DNA of 21,821 nt, taken from positions 1 to 21,821 of the forward strand of contig JBNKIW010000042.1 in NCBI GenBank assembly GCA_050290865.1, given 5' to 3'. Under the pieces are notes generated by a model. The model saw only the letters and a program-made list of their open reading frames with translations. It was not told the DNA's origin and ran no database searches. Each line of letters starts with the position of its first letter. The stretch's first letter is position 1. This DNA is from JARRLC01 sp050290865 (GTDB lineage Bacteria; Pseudomonadota; Alphaproteobacteria; Rhizobiales; Rhodomicrobiaceae). Made by a program: the position numbers and the translations under genes. Positions 15,609 through 21,717 of the stretch are shown piece by piece.

Positions 15609-16661
15609 ATGAAGATCGATGTTGTTAAGGACTATTACGGCAGGATCCTGCGCGGATCGGACGACCTCAAGACCAAAGCGTGCTGCACCCCCGACGGCAT
15701 GCCCGAGCGCGTAAAACAGCTTCTCGTCAATGTGCACGAGGAGGTTCTCGCCAAATATTACGGCTGCGGTCTCGTCATGCCGGACCTGCTGCAGGGCACG
15801 CGCATCCTCGATCTCGGCTGCGGTTCCGGGCGCGATGTCTATGCGCTGGCGCAGATTGCTGGCGCGGAGGGCGAGGTGGTCGGCGTGGACATGACGCCGG
15901 AACAACTGGAAACGGCGCGGGCGCATGTTGGCTGGCATATGAGCCGGTTCGGTTTCGAGCGGCCTAACGTGACCTTCCTGCAGGGCTACATCGAGATGCT
16001 CGACCGGCTGGACCTGCCGCCCGCAAGCTTCGACGTCATCGTCTCCAACTGCGTGGTCAACCTCTCCATCGACAAGCCCGCCGTGTTCCGCGGCGCGTTC
16101 GACCTGCTGAAGCCCGGCGGCGAGTTCTATTTTGCCGATGTCTATGCTGACCGGCGGCTGCCGCCCGAGGCCATGGACGATCCGGTCATCTACGGCGAAT
16201 GCCTCGGCGGCGCGTTGTATTGGAACGATTTTCTGGCCATCGCCCGGGCGGCGGGCTTCGGCGATCCCCGCCTCGTCTCAAGCCGCCCGCTGGAGATCAC
16301 GGATCCAGCCATTGCGGCGAAGCTCGGCGAGGCACGCTTCTACTCCGCGACCTACCGGCTGTTCAAGATTCCCGCGCTGGAGCCCGCCTGCGAGGATTAC
16401 GGACAGGCCGTCATCTATCGCGGCACGATCCCCGAGGCCCCGCACGCCTTCGAACTCGACGGTCATCACCGCATCGAGACGGGCCGGGTCTTCCCGGTCT
16501 GCGGCAACACCTGGCGGATGCTGAACGAGACGCGGTTCGCGTCCCATTTCGAATTCATCGGCGATTTCTCACGCCATTACGGCATCTTCCCCGGCTGCGG
16601 GACGAATATCCCGTTCGCGGCGGGAAGCGAAGAGCAGGCGGCCGGGGCTGCCTGCTGCTGA
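15609..16661 (+). CDS. arsM: ArsM-like arsenite S-adenosylmethyltransferase
   Basis: The 350-residue cytosolic protein is a class I SAM methyltransferase (motif I LDLGCGSGRD at 68-77) of the ArsM type, which methylates arsenite. The likely metalloid-binding cysteines fall where ArsM has them: Cys25/26 in LKTKACCTPDG, Cys148 in SNCVVNLSIDK and Cys198 in GECLGGALYWNDF. The C-terminal third (QAVIYRGTIPEA, then VFPVCGNTWRML, then SRHYGIFPGC) matches the long ArsM form. The protein ends in AACC, a vicinal Cys pair (349-350). No arsR, arsB or arsC is present, so arsenic as the natural substrate is inference; another soft metalloid is possible. Fourth gene of the operon. The DUF302 gene follows 25 bp later. 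Confidence 0.72.
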   Translation: MKIDVVKDYYGRILRGSDDLKTKACCTPDGMPERVKQLLVNVHEEVLAKYYGCGLVMPDLLQGTRILDLGCGSGRDVYALAQIAGAEGEVVGVDMTPEQLETARAHVGWHMSRFGFERPNVTFLQGYIEMLDRLDLPPASFDVIVSNCVVNLSIDKPAVFRGAFDLLKPGGEFYFADVYADRRLPPEAMDDPVIYGECLGGALYWNDFLAIARAAGFGDPRLVSSRPLEITDPAIAAKLGEARFYSATYRLFKIPALEPACEDYGQAVIYRGTIPEAPHAFELDGHHRIETGRVFPVCGNTWRMLNETRFASHFEFIGDFSRHYGIFPGCGTNIPFAAGSEEQAAGAACC

Positions 16662-16686
16662 AAACAACCACGAGGAGGAAAACACC

Positions 16687-17145
16687 ATGCGCGCGGCTTT
16701 CCACATCTTGGCCACGATCCTTATCGCAACGTCAGCGCCCGCCATTGCCGCCGAACCGCCGCTCATCGTCAAGGAGAGCAAGCTCGGCGTGAAAGAGACC
16801 ATCGACGCGCTCGCCGCCGCTCTGAAAGCGAAGGGCGTCAAGGTCATGGCGCGTATCGACCATGCTTCTGGCGCCAAGGCGGCGGGGATGGAGCTTCGGC
16901 CCACGGAGGTCATCATTTTCGGCAATCCGAAACTCGGCACGCCGCTGATGCAGGCGGATCAGCGCGCCGGGCTGGATCTGCCGATGAAGGTGCTGGCGTG
17001 GCAGGATGCGGACGGCAAGGTCTTCATCACCTATGCCGATCCCGCCAGCCTCAAATCCCGCTACAAACTCGACGGCAAGGATGGCGTACTGAAGATCATG
17101 ACCAAGGCTCTGGCCGCCTTCACCACCGCCGCTAGGAGCAGGTAG
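16687..17145 (+). CDS. DUF302 domain periplasmic protein
   Basis: The 152-residue product has a signal peptide (residues 1-22, cleavage near AIA|A) and a complete DUF302 domain. Hallmarks are the SKLGVKETIDALAAALKAKG helix, VMARIDHASGAKAAGMELRP, then VIIFGNPKLGTPLMQADQRA, and the PMKVLAWQDADGKVFITYADP strand pair. DUF302 proteins form small dimeric folds of unknown function, often next to thiol or sulfur genes. AGGAGG lies seven to eight bases before the ATG. It is the last gene of the plus-strand operon; its 3' end overlaps the convergent radical SAM gene by 14 bp, so the two operons meet without a spacer. Confidence 0.9.
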   Translation: MRAAFHILATILIATSAPAIAAEPPLIVKESKLGVKETIDALAAALKAKGVKVMARIDHASGAKAAGMELRPTEVIIFGNPKLGTPLMQADQRAGLDLPMKVLAWQDADGKVFITYADPASLKSRYKLDGKDGVLKIMTKALAAFTTAARSR

Positions 17146-18130
17146 GGTCCTCCTCGCCCCCGGCAGCGCGCGACACACCACATGCGCCGCCGCCCAGCAC
17201 GCAGAACGTCGCGCAGTATTTGTGGGCGAGCGGCACCGGGCGGGCGGCCTCGGCGAGCGTCGCGCCGAGCTCGAAACGCTTATCGTAAGGCAGCAGCGTG
17301 CAGGCAAGGACGGCGGGCCGCTCCGCGCCGCGCCGCTTCACCACCATGCGCGCATTCGAGCACATCACCTCGTCGGGCGATTTGCGCAGGATGCCCCAGC
17401 AGGCCTCCGTGATCTCCGGCGGATCGGCGGAGGGGATCATTTCCGGCAGCAGGACGAGGGCCTGCGGATCGCTGGCGTCGATGGCGATGCCGCGTTGGCT
17501 GAACAGCCGCGCATAGCCCTGGCGCAGTGCCGTTTCATCGTCGCCCGAGAGGAAACGTCCCGCCACCTCCACGGTCACGCCAGCGCCGGAAAGCCAGGCC
17601 ACACCGTCCAGCGCGTGCACGAATGCGCCCTCGCCCCGCTCCGCGTCATGCACCTGGGCGCGCCAGTCATCGAGCGACACGCGCAGGCGCATCCGGCTGC
17701 CGTGACGAGCCGCGAGCGCGGCGATCTGCGTCTTGCGCCGCATCATGGGTTTCATGGCGTTGGTGAGGGTGAGCGTCTCGAAGCCGCGCGCCAGGGTCTC
17801 AGCCAGGATCGCCGGGAAATGCCGGTTCATGAACGGCTCGCCACCGGTGAAGCCGATCAGGCGGACGTGCAGCCGGTCGCGCTCAATCTCGTCGAGGTAG
17901 CGCGTCACATCGGCGAGCGTGAGATAGGCCAGCCGGCGGTTCTTCGGCGAACTCTCGATGTAGCAGTTGGCGCAGGTAATGTTGCACAGCGTCCCGGTGT
18001 TGAGCCACAGCGTATCCAGCGCCCGGAGCGGGACGGAAGCGCGGCGCTCGCCGTTCGCCGTCCATTGCGGATCGGAGAATTTCGGATGCGAATGGGCAGC
18101 GGGAGTGCCCGGCACTGGTTTGTCCAACAT
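17132..18130 (-). CDS. Radical SAM protein with C-terminal Cys cluster
   Basis: The 332-residue product is a radical SAM enzyme. The 4Fe-4S motif is LCNITCANC (Cys49, 53, 56 in the C-x3-C-x2-C spacing) and the SAM motif GGEP is at 96-99 in GFTGGEPFMNRHFP. A second group of cysteines (244, 257, 277, 306, 310, 317) in a SPASM-like region, including KYCATFCVLGGGAC, suggests auxiliary clusters. The start CNITCANCY resembles that of ArsS-like and peptide-modifying enzymes, but the rest does not match ArsS. I chose the ATG at 18128-18130 with AGGA upstream; the frame opens at a TTG at 18163. It follows the NrsF-like gene by 63 bp on the same strand. The substrate is unknown; no small precursor peptide is seen next to it. 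Confidence 0.85.
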   Translation of the reverse strand: MLDKPVPGTPAAHSHPKFSDPQWTANGERRASVPLRALDTLWLNTGTLCNITCANCYIESSPKNRRLAYLTLADVTRYLDEIERDRLHVRLIGFTGGEPFMNRHFPAILAETLARGFETLTLTNAMKPMMRRKTQIAALAARHGSRMRLRVSLDDWRAQVHDAERGEGAFVHALDGVAWLSGAGVTVEVAGRFLSGDDETALRQGYARLFSQRGIAIDASDPQALVLLPEMIPSADPPEITEACWGILRKSPDEVMCSNARMVVKRRGAERPAVLACTLLPYDKRFELGATLAEAARPVPLAHKYCATFCVLGGGACGVSRAAGGEEDPTCS

Positions 18131-18193
18131 GTGTGTGGTCCTGCTCTGTGGCTGCCTGTTCAAGAGCCGGGTTCGCGCGCCGCGGCCAAAATG

Positions 18194-18871
18194 TTACGCC
18201 CCGGTTTCGCCGCCCTCTCCGCGGGCCCGCTCGGGCCAGCGCAGCATCTTTCGCCCCGCCAGCGCGCCGAGCGCGGTCAGCACCGCCACGGAGCCGAACT
18301 GCCACACGAGGATCATGATGCTGGCGTCCTGCGTATGAAACAGCCGCAATGCCGCAGCCCCCAGTGCCGCCGCCGCGAGCGCGGCCATGGCGGTCGTGGT
18401 GACGGGAGCGAGCGGGGCGCCGCGCCGGATCATGGAGAAGATCAGCGCACCGGGGATGAGCCCGATCAGCACGATGGCCGGGAAGCAGACGAAATCCACC
18501 TGCACGACGATCCCCTCCGCGCCCGCACGCAGCCAGTCGTGCCAGCAGCCGCTACCCAGGCTCGCCAGCCACAGCGCAAGCATCGGCAGCGCCGCGAAGC
18601 GCTCCCACACCGGCCGCCCGGGACACCCCGCGCAGAACGCCGCCGCAGCCGCCATAACGCCGGTGAGAAACGCGGCCATGACTTCGACCGCAAAGCGCGG
18701 CTCGCCGAGCTTGGCCGCGATGTCCGGGCGCGGTCCCATGATGAGGACGACGCCCGTCACATAAACCAGCGACAGTGAAAGCCAGAACAGGACGCGCCAG
18801 CCCGGATGGGCCAGACGCCGGACGGGCTGCACGTCGCTGGCAAGCTCTCGGATGAGGTCTTCAGGTCGCAT
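18194..18871 (-). CDS. nrsF: NrsF-like (DUF1109) membrane anti-sigma factor
   Basis: The 225-residue product has a short cytoplasmic N-terminus (LIRELASDVQPVRRLAHPGW) and about six transmembrane segments, as in DUF1109/NrsF proteins. These hold an ECF sigma factor inactive at the inner membrane until a signal arrives. In Caulobacter crescentus the equivalent protein regulates sigma-F in response to chromium and cadmium, and conserved cysteines were reported to matter. Here Cys80 and Cys83 (AFCAGC), Cys109 and Cys129 lie in or near membrane segments and are candidate sensors. AAGGAA lies about 11 bases before the ATG. It follows the sigma factor gene on the same strand but is separated from it by 207 bp containing two nested palindromes, unusually far for a sigma/anti-sigma pair. 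Confidence 0.85.
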   Translation of the reverse strand: MRPEDLIRELASDVQPVRRLAHPGWRVLFWLSLSLVYVTGVVLIMGPRPDIAAKLGEPRFAVEVMAAFLTGVMAAAAAFCAGCPGRPVWERFAALPMLALWLASLGSGCWHDWLRAGAEGIVVQVDFVCFPAIVLIGLIPGALIFSMIRRGAPLAPVTTTAMAALAAAALGAAALRLFHTQDASIMILVWQFGSVAVLTALGALAGRKMLRWPERARGEGGETGA

Positions 18872-18907
18872 CCGCGGGTTCTTTCCTTGTCCTGTCCTTG
18901 CGCGAAA

Positions 18908-18985
18908 CTAGTACGCCTCAGCTAAGAAGTCCTGACCCATTTGCCGCGAGTGCTTTCAGGACTTCTCGCGGATCAGGCGTACTAG
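18908..18985. repeat. Nested palindrome 1 (CTAGTAC-bounded)
   Basis: The outer arms CTAGTACGCCT (18908-18918) and AGGCGTACTAG (18975-18985) are perfect 11-bp inverted repeats. The inner arms AGAAGTCCTGA (18925-18935) and TCAGGACTTCT (18956-18966) are a second perfect 11-bp pair. A competing pair, CCGCGAG (18944-18950) with CTCGCGG (18965-18971), is incompatible with the inner stem. There is no T-run on either side, so it is not a normal terminator. It lies between the sigma and anti-sigma genes. Confidence 0.9.
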
Positions 18986-18998
18986 CAACCCATTGAAT

Positions 18999-19076
18999 CT
19001 AGTACAGCTTTTCTGAGGCAAGTTCGCTTGCGCACGTGCGGCGAATGGGGTGCGAACTTGCCTCGGGCTGTACTAG
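18999..19076. repeat. Nested palindrome 2 (CTAGTAC-bounded)
   Basis: The outer arms CTAGTACAGC (18999-19008) and GCTGTACTAG (19067-19076) are perfect 10-bp inverted repeats. The inner arms GAGGCAAGTTCGC (19015-19027) and GCGAACTTGCCTC (19052-19064) are a perfect 13-bp pair. The loop contains the palindrome CGCACGTGCG. The outermost base is two bases from the sigma factor stop codon. Its outer ends share CTAGTAC with palindrome 1, and both elements are 78 bp long. Confidence 0.9.
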
Positions 19077-19078
19077 GA

Positions 19079-19642
19079 CTAATTCTTTCCTTCCAGGGTC
19101 TGACGCATGGCTTTCAGCGCCCGGTGCACGGTGACTTTGAGCGCGGATACGCTCTTGCCGGTGACCGCCGATGCCTCCTCCAGGGACAGGCCCTTCAGCT
19201 TGAGAAGCTCGACCGCCTGCCGCTGTCCCTCCGGCAGCGCCGCCAGGGCGTGCCGGATCGCGTCCTCGTCGTCGCTTCTTTCCTGATCAGTCTTCGTTTC
19301 ATCTCCGCCAAAGGTTTCAGGCATCACCTCGACGGTGGTTTCGTTAGCAGCCCTGGCATAGCTCCGGCGGGCGGCATCGGCAATACGGCGCGAGGCGATG
19401 GTCATCAGCCAGGGCATGAAGGGGCGCGCCGGATCGTAGGTGTGGCGCACCCCGTGAACCGAGATCAGGATGTCCTGGACGATGTCGTCGGCATCACCCG
19501 GCCATTTGCGCGCAGCCACCCGGCGCAGCAGCGGCAGGATTTCGGACAAGAGCCGGCCATAGGCGGCACTGTCACCATCCTGAGCCGCGCGCATCAGTGC
19601 CCGCCATTTCTCGTCGCGCGCCCTGGCGCTGTCTCCGTCCAT
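19079..19642 (-). CDS. sigF: ECF sigma factor, SigF-like (paired with NrsF)
   Basis: The 187-residue product is an RNA polymerase ECF sigma factor. Region 2 is at about residues 20-90 (DADDIVQDILISVHGVRHTY then PFMPWLMTIASRRIADAARR). Region 4 is at about 130-182 (ALAALPEGQRQAVELLKLKG then LSLEEASAVTGKSVSALKVTVHRALKAM), with the helix-turn-helix that reads the -35 element. It is joined by an acidic linker (TKTDQERSDDEDAIR). GAGGAATTACG before the ATG provides a ribosome binding site. The partner anti-sigma gene is downstream on the same strand, which places it with the SigF/NrsF type. Two copies of a matching promoter motif (12451 and 19765) suggest its regulon. I found no copy of that motif reading into its own gene. 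Confidence 0.9.
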   Translation of the reverse strand: MDGDSARARDEKWRALMRAAQDGDSAAYGRLLSEILPLLRRVAARKWPGDADDIVQDILISVHGVRHTYDPARPFMPWLMTIASRRIADAARRSYARAANETTVEVMPETFGGDETKTDQERSDDEDAIRHALAALPEGQRQAVELLKLKGLSLEEASAVTGKSVSALKVTVHRALKAMRQTLEGKN

Positions 19643-19677
19643 CGTAATTCCTCGGATGACAAAGGAAAACAGCCCGT

Positions 19678-19746
19678 ACGTTATCCGCCGGTATCGGCAG
19701 GCCGCAATGCAACGGTGATGGCAAAGCGCTCAATATAACGTTATCC
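19678..19746. promoter_or_regulatory. ACGTTATCC direct repeat at 60-bp spacing upstream of the sigma gene
   Basis: ACGTTATCC occurs at 19678-19686 and 19738-19746, exactly 60 bp apart. Read toward the sigma gene it is GGATAACGT. It may be an operator or -35-like element for sigma expression. No matching -10 was found at a fixed distance. Confidence 0.35.
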
Positions 19747-19764
19747 AAATCGCCTGCTTTCGAG

Positions 19765-19790
19765 GTAACACCGTTTGCCGCGCTGGCGAA
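19765..19790 (+). promoter_or_regulatory. Putative ECF sigma-dependent promoter (GTAACA-N16-CGAA)
   Basis: GTAACA (19765-19770) and CGAA (19787-19790) are separated by exactly 16 bp, 39 bp before the ATG of the YiiX-like gene. The spacing, the -10 context GGCGAA and the distance to the start codon all match the copy upstream of 12516. Confidence 0.5.
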
Positions 19791-19829
19791 CGTGAGAATA
19801 GCGGGTTCGGTTCGAAAGAGGGGGCGGTC

Positions 19830-20606
19830 ATGGCGTTCATCGATAACTTGCTCGACCGAGTCGGCCGGACGATCGCGCGTCGTCTGGAGAATCCCAGCAG
19901 CGGCTACGAGCCTTTCACGCCCTCCGACCCGGATATATTGCGGCAAACGCTCAGGCCGGGCGACGTGCTGCTGATCGACGGCAATGAGAGACTGTCGGCC
20001 GCCATCAAATATCTGACGCAATCCACATGGTCCCATGCCGCTCTTTATGTCGGCGATGTCCTCGGGAAATCCGAAACAGGCGGCGAGCCTCATGCGCTGA
20101 TCGAGGCGAATGTGGGCGACGGCGTGGTTGCGGCGCCCGTCTCGAAATACGTCGCCTACAATACGCGCATCTGCCGCCCCGTGGGGCTGACGCAAGCGGA
20201 AATCCAAAACGTGGCGGGCTTCGTCGCCGCGCGCATTGGCCACAAATACGACATGCGCAACATCATCGATCTCGCCCGCTACCTCTTTCCGACGCCGCCC
20301 GTGCCGGTACGCTGGCGCCGCCGCATGATCGCGCTGGGCTCCGGCGAGCCGACGCGGGCCATCTGCTCGACGCTGATCGCACAGGCCTTTCAGAGTGTGC
20401 GCTATCCGATCCTGCCATGCGTGGAGAGAATGCCGGGACACAGCCGCGCCGGCAGCACCTATAGTGCGGGCGAGATCCTGCACATCCGGCATTACAGCCT
20501 GTTCACGCCCCGCGATTTCGACGTCTCGCCCTATTTCCAGATCGTCAAGCCGACGATCGAGGCGGGCTTCGATCCCCATACTCTGCAGTGGGCTGACGGG
20601 GTGTGA
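19830..20606 (+). CDS. YiiX/YebB-like permuted papain-fold hydrolase
   Basis: The 258-residue product resembles the YiiX/YebB branch of permuted papain-like (NlpC/P60-superfamily) cysteine hydrolases. LRPGDVLLIDGNERLSAAIK (41-60) leads to the catalytic His in WSHAALYVGD (His69). The catalytic Cys follows in RAICSTLIAQAF (Cys179), which is the permuted order His before Cys. Family members are thought to cut amide or ester bonds in lipids or peptidoglycan; the substrate here is unknown. No signal peptide is seen. GAGGGGG lies before the ATG. It is divergent from the ECF sigma gene and has a sigma-type promoter motif 39 bp upstream, so it is probably part of that regulon. Confidence 0.8.
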   Translation: MAFIDNLLDRVGRTIARRLENPSSGYEPFTPSDPDILRQTLRPGDVLLIDGNERLSAAIKYLTQSTWSHAALYVGDVLGKSETGGEPHALIEANVGDGVVAAPVSKYVAYNTRICRPVGLTQAEIQNVAGFVAARIGHKYDMRNIIDLARYLFPTPPVPVRWRRRMIALGSGEPTRAICSTLIAQAFQSVRYPILPCVERMPGHSRAGSTYSAGEILHIRHYSLFTPRDFDVSPYFQIVKPTIEAGFDPHTLQWADGV

Positions 20607-21128
20607 CGCAGCGCGGCCCCTCCCCGTCCCAAACGGACGGCACCGCCGTCGGCTGTCGCGCGGCCGCGGCGACGTGAGGGAATTGCATAGCATTCCCCGC
20701 AGAACGCCGAGTTGGCCGGTATCCGCCAGCATCGTTACGCGCCCGATGACAAACGCCCCCGTCTTCCTCGACCGCGAGCAGAAATTGCCGAACAGCAGCG
20801 GCGGGAGGTAAGTTTTTCTACCGCGAGGGTTGCACTCCCATCCTATATCAGCTAGACAGATTCATCTGCTGCTGTCCATGTATCCGGTTATCGCGGCTCG
20901 GAGATGTATCAGCAGTTCGGGCGGGTATGCGGCTGATGACAATGTGATGCTTGTCCCGTTGAGTCAGTCAGTGTAGCATACAAAGGCAATCGCCATGGGT
21001 ACGGGGTAACCTGTTGGCAAGTTTCCACGAGCATTTCTCAAGGGAGCGAGCTACGCGGCGCTGATCGGAGCTGGCCACCACATGTAGAAAAACCTGTGTC
21101 AACGGGATAGACCTCTAAACTATACTAA
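20607..21128. other. Gene-poor region upstream of tRNA-fMet
   Basis: No protein gene is supported in this 522-bp stretch. Just after the hydrolase gene there is a hairpin GACGGC-ACC-GCCGTC (20636-20650) without a T-run, which may act as a weak terminator. GGGAAT...ATTCCC around 20678-20697 is another small inverted repeat. GTAACC-N16-CGAG at 21006-21031 is a near-match to the sigma motif but faces only the tRNA. Base composition after about 20810 is more A/T-rich than in the coding part. Confidence 0.5.
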
Positions 21129-21205
<77 letters not shown>

Positions 21206-21240
21206 AAATTCAACAATAAAAACAGTGACTTGATAAAGAC

Positions 21241-21261
21241 GGCGCCTCGGCGCCATTTTTT
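21241..21261 (+). terminator. Rho-independent terminator after tRNA-fMet
   Basis: GGCGC-CTCG-GCGCC (21241-21254) forms a short GC stem with a four-base loop, followed by A and six T residues (21256-21261). It lies 36 bp after the tRNA. Confidence 0.8.
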
Positions 21262-21320
21262 GTTTGGGAACAGTGTCGCCACCATGTCGCCACGCCAAGT
21301 CGCGTAAGGCTCACTGTCTC

Positions 21321-21452
21321 TCACTCATGGCCATGCCGGGGCCGCAAGGGCTCGCTCACATAATACGTCCTTGCGAGTGCCCTCGCAGCGTAGGCATTTC
21401 GCTTCATAGACTCGACGCTCAGTAAGGCACGGTCAAGTTCACGCCGTGCCAT
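21321..21452 (-). CDS. Possible 43-residue basic protein
   Basis: A short frame starts at the ATG at 21450-21452 and ends at TGA at 21321-21323. The peptide begins MARRELDRALLSVESMKR and is amphipathic and basic, with ARALARTYYVSEP following. There is no evident ribosome binding site, and a stop codon immediately precedes the ATG. The family was not recognised. It lies between tRNA-fMet and an IS6 fragment, where remnants of mobile DNA are plausible. It may be spurious. Confidence 0.22.
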   Translation of the reverse strand: MARRELDRALLSVESMKRNAYAARALARTYYVSEPLRPRHGHE

Positions 21453-21717
21453 TTAATGAATATGGCGCACCGATGCTGGCTCGCTAGGTACATGTGGCGT
21501 GATCCTCATCGTTGGCAAATTGCGTAGAAGCCACCGGCTTTGCGTGCCCTTTCCGCCGCGTGGCAATCGAGGGGGGTATTTTGGCGGAAAACGACTGAAA
21601 TCCGTTGGTCGCATATTGTGCCGCCTTCGGTTGGATTCGGTCCCACTTGGTCCACTTGGCGGCTGAAATTAAGGGCTTTGCCTCCCTTGTATCCCACTGC
21701 CATGATCCACTTTTTTC
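21453..21717. other. Unassigned spacer before the IS6 fragment
   Basis: Overlapping open frames on the minus strand (21484-21801 and 21506-21703) and plus strand (21540-21743) cover this stretch, but none shows a recognisable domain and the minus-strand ones run into or abut the transposase fragment. No typical IS6 terminal inverted repeat was recognised. Confidence 0.4.

Noticed and set aside
14685..15938. Minus-strand open frame of 417 residues
   Set aside because: Antisense to the DUF547 gene and the start of the ArsM-like gene; both plus-strand proteins have family motifs.
17222..18778. Plus-strand open frame of 518 residues across the radical SAM and NrsF genes
   Set aside because: Composition is Arg/His/Ala-rich with no domain, and it overlaps two well-supported minus-strand genes.
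18908..19076. Interpretation of the nested palindromes as ordinary Rho-independent terminators
   Set aside because: Neither element is followed by a T-run on either strand, and each has two stacked inverted repeats with identical outer ends.
19572..20732. Minus-strand open frame of 386 residues
   Set aside because: Shadow of the YiiX-like gene and part of the sigma gene; no recognisable features.
21097..21126. TGTCAA...TATACT as the tRNA-fMet promoter
   Set aside because: The -10-like TATACT ends only two bases before the mature tRNA, so transcription would start inside the tRNA.
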